In this document: positions 1 through 8,298 of the stretch, piece by piece
Layout of the letters: every line of letters starts with the position of its first letter
Position numbering within the stretch: the stretch's first letter is position 1
From: Streptomyces camponoticapitis
GTDB lineage: Bacteria; Actinomycetota; Actinomycetes; Streptomycetales; Streptomycetaceae
Reading direction: 5' to 3'
DNA length: 64,000 nt
Assembly (NCBI RefSeq): GCF_014646115.1
Contig: NZ_BMMV01000023.1
Span: 62,001-126,000, forward strand
Position numbers and translations under genes: made by a program
Notes under the pieces: generated by a model
What the model was told of the DNA's origin: nothing
Database searches by the model: none
The model's input: the letters and a program-made list of their open reading frames with translations, nothing else

Positions 1-1235
1 AGGTGCCCGGTGCCTTTGAAAACGTGCTCGGCCCCGGCCGCTCCCTCAGCGGACAGCACCTGTGAGACGGCTTCCATGGGATACCCGCTCCACCGAAGGA
101 CTTCCTCGTCAGCCACCCAGGGCACCACTCCCACGGGATGGAGCACCTGGGCCGCCCGGCCCGGCTGTGCCGCGTACCAGCGGTAGAGGGCTTTGCCGAT
201 CTCGGCGGGCTGCGGGATAGCACTGAGCCGCAGTGGGCCACGCGCCAGTTCGAGAGCCGCTCGTACGGCTTCGGTGGCCCGTTCAAGGCCGACGGGCTCG
301 GGGGCACGACCGAGCGACTGGGCCGCTCGCATCACGTCGGGATAGACGGACTGGGCCCGCTCGAAATCCAGGTAATGCTGAAGGTCCGTCTCCAGGCCGT
401 TCGCAGCCTGCGGGCGGGTGTCCCGCATCGCCAGCGCCCACGCTTCCTTGACGTCGTCCCACTGTTCCGCCGGATAGCGCATCCGTACGAGATGGGTGGC
501 GAGATCGTGCAGCGGATCCCCGTAGGAGGCCAACTCCCAGTCGACGCAGATCAACGGCGCCTTGGGTTTGAAGTAAGAGAGGATCACGTTGTCGCGGTGC
601 AGGTCCGTGTGCAACAGGCTGAATGGCCTGGGCTGCATCGTCGGTACCCTCCCTGCGAAATCGCCCATGACCTCCTCGGGCACACCGAGGGCCGCGAAGA
701 GCCCGCCGAACTCTGCCCGGTTGGGCTGCCGGACCTGTCGGTCCGTCAGCACCGCGAGGGTCCGCAGAAAGGAACGGGTCGCGCCGTCCCGCGGCCAAGA
801 GGCGGGCAGCCCGGGAAGATGCGCGCGTCGTACGGCGGTCATCTCGGCCAGCACACCCGCCAACGCGCGGAGCAGCCGCGAGTCGACCGGCCTGTCGTCG
901 GAGCAGATCGTGGAGAGCGGAACACCCTCCACGTAGCTGTGTACGGCGAACTCGTCCATCCTGACAAGGCATTCGGGGACGTATTTCAACCGGCCCTTGA
1001 TGGAGCGGAGGATCTCCGACTCGTCCAGCCAGGTCCGCAGCACCACGGGCAGCACACCCGGGTGCCTCCTTCGGAGCATGACCTGGGCCCCGGGCTCCAG
1101 ACCGAGCGGTGCTGCGAGTTCGGCCGTCGGCGCGACCAGAAAGTTGTCGTTGTGATGACCTCGCTGCCGGACGCCCTCAGCCAGGGCGTACCGCACAAAG
1201 TTACCGTACGGACCCGACCGCTCGTTTTCGGACAC
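1..1235 (-). CDS. APH-family phosphotransferase (3' end outside window)
   Basis: The gene reads leftwards and leaves the window without a stop, so about 411 codons are visible. The catalytic loop HTDLHRDN (bases about 590-615) fits the HxDxxxxN motif of aminoglycoside/choline-type kinases, and CVDWELASYGD follows as the metal-binding segment. An N-terminal lobe of roughly 120 residues precedes it (LVAPTAELAAPLGL, VLPVVLRTWLDESE). The start is uncertain: GTG at 1235 has only a weak GAGG upstream, and the frame stays open beyond it. The substrate cannot be told from sequence. It lies downstream of, and on the same strand as, the HAD/GntR group, so joint expression is possible but unproven. Confidence 0.8.
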   Translation of the reverse strand, partial: MSENERSGPYGNFVRYALAEGVRQRGHHNDNFLVAPTAELAAPLGLEPGAQVMLRRRHPGVLPVVLRTWLDESEILRSIKGRLKYVPECLVRMDEFAVHSYVEGVPLSTICSDDRPVDSRLLRALAGVLAEMTAVRRAHLPGLPASWPRDGATRSFLRTLAVLTDRQVRQPNRAEFGGLFAALGVPEEVMGDFAGRVPTMQPRPFSLLHTDLHRDNVILSYFKPKAPLICVDWELASYGDPLHDLATHLVRMRYPAEQWDDVKEAWALAMRDTRPQAANGLETDLQHYLDFERAQSVYPDVMRAAQSLGRAPEPVGLERATEAVRAALELARGPLRLSAIPQPAEIGKALYRWYAAQPGRAAQVLHPVGVVPWVADEEVLRWSGYPMEAVSQVLSAEGAAGAEHVFKGTGH

Positions 1236-1397
1236 CTGAACTCTGCACCTCACGGGAACTGCCCACGGAGGCGGCGCTTGGTGAATGACCGACAGACGGT
1301 GGGGAATTCATCCTAACCATCAACCCACAGACCACATCAGCCACTTGGCCGGAACACCCCGACGTGGCTTCCGATTGGGCCGGATGGACGTCGCGGT

Positions 1398-2300
1398 CTA
1401 AACCGGCGACTCCTCGCCAAGCATGGCCCAGTGCTTGTTGAACCAGGTTTGCGCGGAGTCGACGAAGAGCGATCCCTGGGATTCCAAGTCTTGGTCTTTG
1501 GCGTAATGGAAGAGCGTCGCACCCAGTCCCAGTACGTCGAGCGCGTTGACCTCCTCCCCGTCGTCGAGCCGCATCGCCCGTTCCACCAGCAGGTACAGGC
1601 CGTGCAGTGCCTGGGTTTTGTTGAGCAGGTAGAGCTTGAAAGTGGGCGTGAAGGGCACCGTCCTGACCTCGACGTCTACCTGATTGACCAGCTTCTCCGT
1701 GCGGAGATCCTCCAGCGCAGCTCGCAGGGAGTCCGTGTGCCGTTCGGTGATCCGGCGCAGCCGGTCGAGGGGTCTCGCGTCCTCCGTGTTGTTCTTGTCC
1801 TTCAGCCGAGGGTAGGCGAGCGTGACGCCCTGAGTAGGCAGGAGCATGCGGACCGAAATGCTCTCCGGGTGGATCAGCCCTCCCCGCACCCGTTCCGCCT
1901 GTAGCCGGATGTGGGTGTCCAGCGATTCGGAGGTGAGCGTGGCCACGTCCAGCGTGACGTCCTTCGCCTCGAACGCAGCCGCGATGAAGGGCCCGAGGGC
2001 CGGACGGCCGGCGGACGTCCGCAGTGCGGAACTTGTATGCACCTGCTGCCGGTCCTCGGCCTGCTGGCGGAGCACCTTCGACCCGATGCCCTGCTTCGAC
2101 TCGATCACGCCGTCCGCGATCAGAACTCGAAGCGCTCGCTGGATGGTGTCACGCGAGACGTCGAACTGCTCGGCAAGTTGCATCTGGGGCGGCAGATAAC
2201 CGCCTACGGGATATATCCCATCCCCGATCTCCGCCCGCAGCACGTCGGCGATGCGCTGGAACTCCCAGCCCTCGCCGCTTTCGGATCGGTCACCTTCCAT
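1398..2300 (-). CDS. GntR-type winged-helix regulator, copy 1
   Basis: A winged helix-turn-helix of GntR type fills about residues 14-80 (PPQMQLAEQFDVSRDTIQRA). The remaining ~220 residues are neither UTRA nor FadR-like. They share PFTPxxKLYLLNxTxAL and a terminal QxWFxxxW with the second regulator at 3333-4223, so the two are paralogues with an unnamed effector domain. The ATG at 2300 is preferred (300 aa): it has GGAG upstream and matches the N-terminus of the paralogue, while an in-frame GTG at 2333 lacks a ribosome site. TTGACTG repeats lie in the upstream gap. The regulated ligand is unknown. Confidence 0.8.
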   Translation of the reverse strand: MEGDRSESGEGWEFQRIADVLRAEIGDGIYPVGGYLPPQMQLAEQFDVSRDTIQRALRVLIADGVIESKQGIGSKVLRQQAEDRQQVHTSSALRTSAGRPALGPFIAAAFEAKDVTLDVATLTSESLDTHIRLQAERVRGGLIHPESISVRMLLPTQGVTLAYPRLKDKNNTEDARPLDRLRRITERHTDSLRAALEDLRTEKLVNQVDVEVRTVPFTPTFKLYLLNKTQALHGLYLLVERAMRLDDGEEVNALDVLGLGATLFHYAKDQDLESQGSLFVDSAQTWFNKHWAMLGEESPV

Positions 2301-2370
2301 GACTTGACCGTACAACTCCAGACCGGCTGGCACTCACGGTTTCAGCCAAATCACAGTGGAGAGCCCCAAG

Positions 2371-2438
2371 CAGTTAACCGATCAGTCAAAGAGGGGAACA
2401 CCAAGACAACTTGACTGACGACTCACCAGTTGACTGGT
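2371..2438. promoter_or_regulatory. Repeated TTGACTG boxes upstream of GntR copy 1
   Basis: The heptamer TTGACTG occurs at 2411-2417 and 2430-2436, and inverted as CAGTCAA at 2383-2389, with a one-mismatch CAGTTAA at 2371-2377. Around the last copy, ACCAGT-TG-ACTGGT (2425-2438) is an inverted repeat with 6-bp arms. The two direct copies are 19 bp apart. This fits a multi-site operator for the adjacent GntR regulator; binding is inferred. Confidence 0.5.
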
Positions 2439-2471
2439 CGGCAAGTTCGGATGAAGGAGGGATCGGTCATG

Positions 2472-3176
2472 TCACTGCGCCTCCAGGTCGGACCCGACCA
2501 CCATCAACACCGATTTCATCGACGGGACGACGGTGGTCGCACCCGCGCCCAGGAGCAGGTTCCGCTTGCGCTGGTTACGCGCGTAGCCGACGAAGGGAAC
2601 GCCGGCTTTTCGGGCCGCCACGCAGTCCGCGGGGGTGTCCCCGATCATCAGCGCTCGCCCAGCGGCGACACCGGTGGAGTCCAGGGCCCGCAGCAGGCAG
2701 TCCGGGTCGGGCTTGAGTCGGTGCAGGTCGCGCGTACGGCCGTGGATGTGGTGGCCGAAGCAGTCGATGAGCCCGCGAGCGGTCAGGTAACGCGCCACGA
2801 CGGGGGCCGAGTTGTTGGTCGTGATGGCCAGCCCCCGCCCGGCCGACCGGAGGGCCAGGATCAGCTCGTCCGCGTACTGGGTGGGCTCCGCCGTATCCGT
2901 GGCACGCAGCTCGTGCTCGGTGAGCTCGGCCTCCAGCTCCGCGAGGAACCCGCTGTCCGGAGCGGCGAGAGCGACCGCCCGCAGTACCGCGTGCGGGTCG
3001 CCGGAGCGAGCCTCGTCCCCGGTCAGGAGGCCCTCCCGGCCCTGCCGGCGGAGCCAGCTCACCAGGTCGGCGGCCACCCCGTCCGCGGGGTATCCGGCGA
3101 ACAACCGGCAGACGGGACCATCGAAGTCGAACAGCACACATGTCGTCGAATCGAAGAGTTCGCGCAGGTCAGCCAC
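2472..3176 (-). CDS. HAD-superfamily hydrolase
   Basis: 234 residues, the usual length of a HAD phosphatase of the phosphoglycolate-phosphatase/beta-phosphoglucomutase type. Motif I is LFDFDGPV near residue 15, with the nucleophile and acid aspartates. Motif II is ITTNNS, motif III the lysine of KPDPDCLLRAL, motif IV MIGDTPADCVAA. A helical cap of about 80 residues sits between motifs I and II. Start is a GTG at 3176. It lies between two paralogous GntR regulators on the same strand, 155 bp from the upstream one, so it is their most likely target. The phosphorylated substrate is unknown. Confidence 0.85.
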   Translation of the reverse strand: MADLRELFDSTTCVLFDFDGPVCRLFAGYPADGVAADLVSWLRRQGREGLLTGDEARSGDPHAVLRAVALAAPDSGFLAELEAELTEHELRATDTAEPTQYADELILALRSAGRGLAITTNNSAPVVARYLTARGLIDCFGHHIHGRTRDLHRLKPDPDCLLRALDSTGVAAGRALMIGDTPADCVAARKAGVPFVGYARNQRKRNLLLGAGATTVVPSMKSVLMVVGSDLEAQ

Positions 3177-3332
3177 ATCGTTCCGTCCGTCGACAGTGGG
3201 TCCACAACTGCACCTCGGCGATCCGTTACGAGCCGGGAGGACCTTCGATCGGCTCAGCCGTCGGGGAAACCGCAGAGGAACGCTACCTCGTCACCATTCA
3301 GTAAGTCCCCCCTCTCCCTTGATCTCGCAGCG

Positions 3333-4223
3333 TCAGACCAGGTTGAGGTCGGTGGCGATCGTCGTCCAGAGCGCGTCGAACCAAGCCTGCGACTGCACAA
3401 CGAACGCGTGGTCCCGGTTGGCCTGCCCGGCACCCGCCCCGAACGAGAAGAGGGGCGATTCGCCCCCCAGCGCGTCGTACATCGCGACCGGCTTGCGGTT
3501 GATCTGCTCCTCGCGCTCCGTGACCCGGTAGTACGCGAACAGCGCCTCCGTGCCGTTGAGGAGATACAGCTTCACCGGAGGCGTGAAGGGCAGCGCCTTG
3601 AACTCCACGTCCACGTCGATGCCGTGCGCCGCGCCCAGTCCCCGCAGATGGTCGCTGAGGACCGTGCCGTGCGCGTTGCGCATCTGGAGCCAGCGGTGGT
3701 GGACCGGGTCCGCCTCCTCGGGGTTGCTGATCATCCGGGGAAAGGCCAGATCGATGTCCCGGTTGGGCATCAGCACGCGCACCCGGACCGTGGCTGGCGT
3801 GGAGTCCCGGGCGTGGATGCGCCTGCGCTGTTCGCCGAAGGCCGCGCTCAGCGACTCCGCCGTGAGGCAGAGGGCGTCTATCCGGACGTCCACGGCGTCG
3901 AAGGCCGCGTCGATCCGGGGGCCCAGCGCGACCATCGTCTCCCGGGGAGTGCCGTCCGCCGCCTCCGTGCCGGAGGAGGGGTCGGCGACGCGGGCCGGCG
4001 CTCCTCGGGTGGGCTCGGTGAGCCGTCTCTCCTGCTGGAGCAGCTTCAAGGCCTGCCGCACGACGGTGCGCTGCACGTCGAACTCCTCGACCAGGGCAGC
4101 CTGCGTCGGCATGGCGTCGCCGATGGCGAGTTCACCGGAGTCCATCCGGTCACGGAGAACCTTCGCCACCTCTTCCGACGTCGGCTTGTCCGTGCCGTTC
4201 ACCGCACTGCGTTCAGAGTTCAC
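3333..4223 (-). CDS. GntR-type winged-helix regulator, copy 2
   Basis: 296 residues. The winged helix lies at about 17-85 (MPTQAALVEEFDVQRTVVRQ). A short low-complexity linker is followed by the same C-terminal domain as copy 1, with PFTPPVKLYLLNGTEAL and QAWFDALW. The C-terminal domain also carries a conserved LMPNRDIDLAFPR segment (copy 1: LLPTQGVTLAYPR). Upstream DNA is rich in AAGTT/AACTT inverted repeats. It probably controls itself and the HAD gene, but the ligand is not predictable. Paralogy with copy 1 is seen directly; regulatory roles are inferred. Confidence 0.8.
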   Translation of the reverse strand: MNSERSAVNGTDKPTSEEVAKVLRDRMDSGELAIGDAMPTQAALVEEFDVQRTVVRQALKLLQQERRLTEPTRGAPARVADPSSGTEAADGTPRETMVALGPRIDAAFDAVDVRIDALCLTAESLSAAFGEQRRRIHARDSTPATVRVRVLMPNRDIDLAFPRMISNPEEADPVHHRWLQMRNAHGTVLSDHLRGLGAAHGIDVDVEFKALPFTPPVKLYLLNGTEALFAYYRVTEREEQINRKPVAMYDALGGESPLFSFGAGAGQANRDHAFVVQSQAWFDALWTTIATDLNLV

Positions 4224-4268
4224 ACAAGAACGTTACAACTTATGGCCATCTCCCGTCAGGCACACGGA

Positions 4269-4333
4269 GTTGGTTACTTTTCCCGATAACTGGGAACAAC
4301 TTTCTTAGTTGGCAACCAAGTTAAAGAACTTGG
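4269..4333. promoter_or_regulatory. Inverted repeats upstream of GntR copy 2
   Basis: CCAAGTT (4316-4322) and AACTTGG (4327-4333) form a perfect 7-bp inverted repeat with a 4-bp spacer. Just upstream is GTTGGCAAC (4308-4316) and a related AGTTGGTTAC near 4269. The repeats lie in the 245-bp gap between GntR copy 2 and the small membrane protein, so they could act on either gene. The rest of the gap shows nothing else recognisable. Confidence 0.4.
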
Positions 4334-4468
4334 CGGAACTACTCGCTCCACTCGTCGCCCGTCCACTGTCGTACGGGCCCGCGTCACGCGCTTCCAGTCG
4401 CGTCCCTCACGCCACGTGCCACGCATCCGCACAGCTCTGAGTTCTCCACTCTGCCTGGAGGGGCCGTC

Positions 4469-4639
4469 ATGCCAGTGTTCACCCTTGTACTAGAACAAGC
4501 CGTCCAGCTGAAATACGGCGTCCTGGGGGCGGGAGCGTTCCTCATGCTCACCGGCGGTATCAGGTTCAGGAGCTCCACCTGCGCCGGAATCGGCGCCGTC
4601 GTCCTGGCCCTGCTCTTCATGCAGCCGGGCATGGGCTGA
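4469..4639 (+). CDS. Small two-TM membrane protein
   Basis: A 56-residue ORF starting MPVFTLVLEQ, with a good ribosome site (CTGGAGGGG about 8 bases before the ATG). Hydrophobic stretches at about 17-30 and 38-52 are separated by the basic turn RFRSST, giving a helical hairpin. It faces the Eis-like gene tail to tail. No family was recognised. The ribosome site and clean membrane topology are the evidence that it is real. Confidence 0.6.
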   Translation: MPVFTLVLEQAVQLKYGVLGAGAFLMLTGGIRFRSSTCAGIGAVVLALLFMQPGMG

Positions 4640-4681
4640 CCGCGGGCCGGCCCCCACCGGGCCGGCCCGTCGGAAGCCGTA

Positions 4682-5929
4682 TCAGAAGATGTCCGGGCAC
4701 CACGGCCGGCGGGAGGTGCGGAACAGCGCGTCCGTCCGGGACGCCGCGCCCGGCTTCTCCTCCGTCACCGTGCCCAGCGCCGACAGTCGGACCGCCGACT
4801 CGTCGCCCAGATAGAGCGCGCCCAACTCCCTCACGTCCAGCGTCAGATCGGGTGACTCGGTGGTCGGGGCGCAGGTGGTGCCCGAGGGGGTGGCGTCCAG
4901 GCGGTAGCGGCCCGAGGCCAGGGACGAGCGGTCGTGGATGTCCAGGACCAGGGTCCCGGAGGCCGCGTACGTACGGGACTCCAGCGCTCGTACGGTGTCC
5001 AGGATCCGCACCCACAGGAAGTCCGCCTGCGTGACGATCCTGGCCGCGCGGGGGTCGGGGAGGAAGAAGGGCAGCAGATCGTCGGGGGCGCGGTAGCCGG
5101 TGCGGACCGTGCTGATCCAGTCGATCGAGCAGACGTACCGCCACAGCGCGCGCTCCGCCGCCGGGGTCACGGCGATCGCGTCGACCACCGTCGCCGTGTT
5201 CAGCGGCTGCTTGGCGTCGCCCCACACCTCGTCCGCCCGGTAGGTCAGCAGGCCCTGGACCTCGCCCGACGCGTCCCGGTACACCGCGTGGAACGGCTCG
5301 ACCCACGGCCCGCCGTGCGAGGTCGCCGTGCCGGTGAGGACCTGCCACCAGCGCTCGTTGCGGCTGATCAGGCCATGGCGGACCGAGCACAGCCGGTCGT
5401 GCAGTTCGGGGCCCAGCTTCCGTACCTCCGCGCCGTCGACCAGGTCGACCCGCCCGCCGTCGTCGGGCTGTCCGCTCCGGCGCGGGTCCAGGCCGGTGCG
5501 CGGTACGTCGACCGACCACTCGGTGATCCAGGCGGCCGGGCCGAAGCCGTACCGCCCGTAGATGGGGTACTCCGCCGCGATCAGCGTGGACACGACGTCG
5601 CCGCGCTCCTTGGCCTCGGCCAGATCTTCGTTGATCATCCGGCTGAGCAGCCCCCGGCGGCGGTGCGTGGCGGAGACCGTGACGCCGGTGACCGCGTTGG
5701 CCGGCAGCCTGGCGCCGCCGACGGCGGTCAGTTCCTGCGGGAAGGTGCGGTACGTCGCCACGCAGCGGCCGTCGTCGAACGCGCCCCGCATACGGCTCGG
5801 GTCCAGATACGTCCGGCGGTCTTCGAGGTCCTTCTCGCTCACTGTCGGCGCCCTGAGGAAACCGGTGTTCACGGCACGGAGCCAGTCGGGGAATTCGGAT
5901 TCGCTGATCACTCGGACGTCGATGGCCAT
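4682..5929 (-). CDS. Eis-family GNAT N-acetyltransferase
   Basis: 415 residues from ATG 5929 (MAIDVRVI, GGAG 8 bases upstream). The N-terminal GNAT domain has the acetyl-CoA loop VTVSATHRRRGLLSRM and the Eis segment AEYPIYGRYGFGPA with the likely catalytic tyrosine. A second GNAT-like half and an SCP2-like C-terminal domain follow. The chain ends in phenylalanine (CPDIF), as in mycobacterial Eis, whose terminal carboxylate is thought to act in catalysis. Family members acetylate aminoglycosides or lysine/polyamine amines; the natural substrate here is not known. An in-frame ATG 10 codons upstream is less well placed. Confidence 0.88.
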   Translation of the reverse strand: MAIDVRVISESEFPDWLRAVNTGFLRAPTVSEKDLEDRRTYLDPSRMRGAFDDGRCVATYRTFPQELTAVGGARLPANAVTGVTVSATHRRRGLLSRMINEDLAEAKERGDVVSTLIAAEYPIYGRYGFGPAAWITEWSVDVPRTGLDPRRSGQPDDGGRVDLVDGAEVRKLGPELHDRLCSVRHGLISRNERWWQVLTGTATSHGGPWVEPFHAVYRDASGEVQGLLTYRADEVWGDAKQPLNTATVVDAIAVTPAAERALWRYVCSIDWISTVRTGYRAPDDLLPFFLPDPRAARIVTQADFLWVRILDTVRALESRTYAASGTLVLDIHDRSSLASGRYRLDATPSGTTCAPTTESPDLTLDVRELGALYLGDESAVRLSALGTVTEEKPGAASRTDALFRTSRRPWCPDIF

Positions 5930-6022
5930 GCTCCGTACGCTAAACACAGGAAGGTACAAAAGTCGTGCGGATTTCCGCGGGCCACCGACGAACCGGTGGC
6001 GACGAGCCGGTGGGGCGGGCGC

Positions 6023-7027
6023 TCAGAACACCGCCCGGACCTCGCCCACCTCCGCGTCGCCCCCCATCAGCGGCGCCCGTCCGATCCGGGTCACCACCGG
6101 TCCCTCGACCCCCAGCAGCCCCAGCGCCCGCGCCAGTACCGGGCCCAGCGCGCGCAGGCCGCCGTCGTCCACCTTGAACGCCAGCGCGCGGCCGTCCGCC
6201 AGCGCCACCGCCTGCACGGCCTCCGCGCCCATCTTCGACAGCGTGCCCGGCACCTCACGCATCAGCCAGGTGTCGGCCCTGCGCGTACCGGCCACGTACT
6301 CCGGATGCGCGCGCATCGCGTCCGCGACCCGGCGCTCGGCCGTGCCGGGCTCCGCGAGGACGAAGTGGCGGAAGGCGCGGGCGAGTCCGGTGAGGCCGAT
6401 GGCCATCAGCGGGGCGCCGCAGCCGTCCGTACCGACCGCCGAGATCCGCTCCCCCGACGCCTCCTCGACGACCTCGGCGACCAGCCGCTGCAACGGATGG
6501 GACGGCTCCAGATACGTACCGAGCTGCCAGTCGTTGTGCACGCAGGCCGCCAGCATCGCCGCGTGCTTGCCCGAGCAGTTCATGGTGACCCGGTCCCTGA
6601 CCCGCCCCGCCGCCAGATACCGCTCGGCCTCCACCCGGTCAAGCGGCAGATCGGCCGGGTTCAGCAGATCGTCCGCCGTCAGCCCCGACTCGGAGAGCAT
6701 CTTCTGTACGAGATCGAGGTGGAAGGACTCGCCGGAATGGCTCGCCGCCGCCAACGCCAGCCGCTCATCGGACAGTTCGACCCCGGCGCGCAGCACGGCG
6801 GCCGCCTGGAGGGGCTTGTTGCTGGAGCGCGGGAAGACCGGCACGTCCACGTCACCGAGCGCGAACTCGACACTGCCGTCCGCCGCGAGCAGCACCAGCG
6901 AGCCCCGGTGCCTGCCCTCAACGAACCCGGACCGCACGACCTCCGCCAGGACCGGGGTCACGGAATCGGGAAGGGAGGGGGGCACGGAGCCGGTGCCGTC
7001 GGTCGTGGTCCTGCGAGTCGTCATCAT
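6023..7027 (-). CDS. L-asparaginase (type II-like, AnsA/Rhizobium family)
   Basis: About 334 residues of the 'asparaginase II' family (PF06089), distinct from the E. coli threonine-type enzymes. Seen motifs: FPRSSNKPLQA carrying the Ser/Lys pair used as nucleophile and base in the characterised Rhizobium enzyme, SHSGESFH, MNCSGKHAAML with the conserved cysteine, and GTDGCGAPL. It should hydrolyse asparagine to aspartate and ammonia in the cytoplasm. ATG 7027 is preferred because GGAAGG lies 8 bases upstream; an in-frame ATG at 7066, just after the rsiG stop, lacks one. Probably transcribed with rsiG. Confidence 0.85.
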   Translation of the reverse strand: MMTTRRTTTDGTGSVPPSLPDSVTPVLAEVVRSGFVEGRHRGSLVLLAADGSVEFALGDVDVPVFPRSSNKPLQAAAVLRAGVELSDERLALAAASHSGESFHLDLVQKMLSESGLTADDLLNPADLPLDRVEAERYLAAGRVRDRVTMNCSGKHAAMLAACVHNDWQLGTYLEPSHPLQRLVAEVVEEASGERISAVGTDGCGAPLMAIGLTGLARAFRHFVLAEPGTAERRVADAMRAHPEYVAGTRRADTWLMREVPGTLSKMGAEAVQAVALADGRALAFKVDDGGLRALGPVLARALGLLGVEGPVVTRIGRAPLMGGDAEVGEVRAVF

Positions 7028-7070
7028 CGGCCTTCCGGGCGGGGGACCGCTCCGGAAGGCAGTCATGGCA

Positions 7071-7676
7071 TTACGTGAGCAGGTCGTCTACTTGTGCTTC
7101 GCCTTCACGGTACCTGCGCGCGATCTCCGCGCTGCACTCGTCCGCCGTCCGTTGGAGAAGATGCCGCCGCCGCGAAACCTGCTGCTCATGCCTGATGAGC
7201 CGGCCCATCGCGGCGTGCAACTCCTCGTCCGTACGGGCCGCGAGGTCGGAGAGCTCCACCTCGGCGAGCGCTTCGGCGGCCAGCAGCCGGAACTCCTCGT
7301 TCCGCGGTGTGGAAAGAGTCACATGCCGTGCCGACGACCGGTGGAGGGACGGAGTGTCCGCCAGGATCTCGGAGAGCCGGTCGACGACCGGAGTCTCGGG
7401 CGCGGCCCGCCGAGCCAGTTCGGCGCGCAGGATGTCGATACGGCCCTGAAGGAGTCTGCGCAGATAGCTGAGGTCGGCCTCGTCGCGCGTCGCGTCCCGG
7501 CGCAGCGCCCTCAACTCCGGCAGCCGCAGGGTGTTCTCACCGCCCGGTGCCCGCTGTGCCGGCGGCCGGACCGTCGCCGCACCGGCACCGGCACCGGCAC
7601 CGGCGCCCCTGCCGGACGTCGTACTGCCGGTGATCGGTACAGGACCGGGCGACTGCCCGGCACCGGATGTACTCAT
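7071..7676 (-). CDS. rsiG: RsiG, c-di-GMP-dependent anti-sigma factor for WhiG
   Basis: 201 residues. The c-di-GMP motif E-x3-S-x2-R-x3-Q-x3-D is present twice: E66/S70/R73/Q77/D81 and E164/S168/R171/Q175/D179, one on each helix of an antiparallel coiled coil. That is the known signature of RsiG, which holds the sporulation sigma factor WhiG inactive when bound to c-di-GMP. The N-terminal ~45 residues are low complexity (GAGAGAG) encoded by ggcacc-type hexamer repeats near 7577-7605 and probably disordered. The family role is established; that it binds WhiG in this organism is inferred. Head-to-head with dtd. Confidence 0.9.
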   Translation of the reverse strand: MSTSGAGQSPGPVPITGSTTSGRGAGAGAGAGAATVRPPAQRAPGGENTLRLPELRALRRDATRDEADLSYLRRLLQGRIDILRAELARRAAPETPVVDRLSEILADTPSLHRSSARHVTLSTPRNEEFRLLAAEALAEVELSDLAARTDEELHAAMGRLIRHEQQVSRRRHLLQRTADECSAEIARRYREGEAQVDDLLT

Positions 7677-7800
7677 GCGCGCCTACTTCCCCTCGCTCCG
7701 CCTGCGTGCATCGTGCCACTCCTGCACGTGCACCTGCAGGCGATCTGCACCCGTTCGGCCCTGGATGGGCGCACGTCGGGCGCTGGATAGGTTGGTCCGT

Positions 7801-8238
7801 ATGCGAGCAGTGGTGCAGAGAGTCGACGGCGCGAGCGTCGCCGTGGTGACGGAGTCCGGGACCGAGACGGTCGGCGAGATCGCCGGCGAGGGGCTGTGTG
7901 TGCTGGTGGGGGTCACCCACGAGGACACGAAGGAGAAAGCGGCCCAACTGGCCCGCAAACTCTGGACGCTGCGGATCCTCGCGGGCGAGAAGTCCTGTTC
8001 GGAGGTGAACGCACCCCTCCTGGTGATTTCTCAGTTCACTCTCTACGGGGACGCCCGCAAGGGCCGCCGTCCCACCTGGAACGCGGCGGCGCCGGGAGCG
8101 CTGGCCGAACCGCTGGTCGACGAGGTCGTGGCGCGGCTGCGCGAGCTGGGGGCGACCGTGGAGACGGGCCGGTTCGGAGCGGACATGCGTGTCTCGCTCA
8201 CGAACCACGGCCCGTTCACGGTGCAGTTGGAGATGTGA
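7801..8238 (+). CDS. dtd: D-aminoacyl-tRNA deacylase
   Basis: 145 residues from ATG 7801 (MRAVVQRVDGASV, the canonical DTD N-terminus). SQFTLYGD carries the catalytic threonine, and the C-terminal NHGPFTVQLE replaces the usual Gly-cisPro motif NxGPVT with Phe for Val, which I recall as common in Streptomyces. The enzyme removes D-amino acids wrongly attached to tRNA. It is divergent from rsiG with a 124-bp gap that must hold both promoters. Confidence 0.93.
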   Translation: MRAVVQRVDGASVAVVTESGTETVGEIAGEGLCVLVGVTHEDTKEKAAQLARKLWTLRILAGEKSCSEVNAPLLVISQFTLYGDARKGRRPTWNAAAPGALAEPLVDEVVARLRELGATVETGRFGADMRVSLTNHGPFTVQLEM

Positions 8239-8265
8239 CGCGGGGGGATGCGCGTGGGGACGTGA

Positions 8266-8285
8266 GCGCGTGCCGCTGCACGCGC
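8266..8285. terminator. Hairpin between convergent dtd and ygfZ
   Basis: GCGCGTG (8266-8272) pairs with CACGCGC (8279-8285) over a 6-base loop in the gap between two convergent genes. No T-run follows, as is usual in this genus. Confidence 0.4.
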
Positions 8286-8298
8286 GAGGCAGGCCCGC

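Noticed and set aside
2430..7790. Very long plus-strand open frames (up to about 740 codons) opposite the HAD, GntR, Eis and asparaginase genes
   Set aside because: They are antisense to genes with clear motifs and have the Arg/Ala/Pro-rich composition of GC-rich shadow frames.
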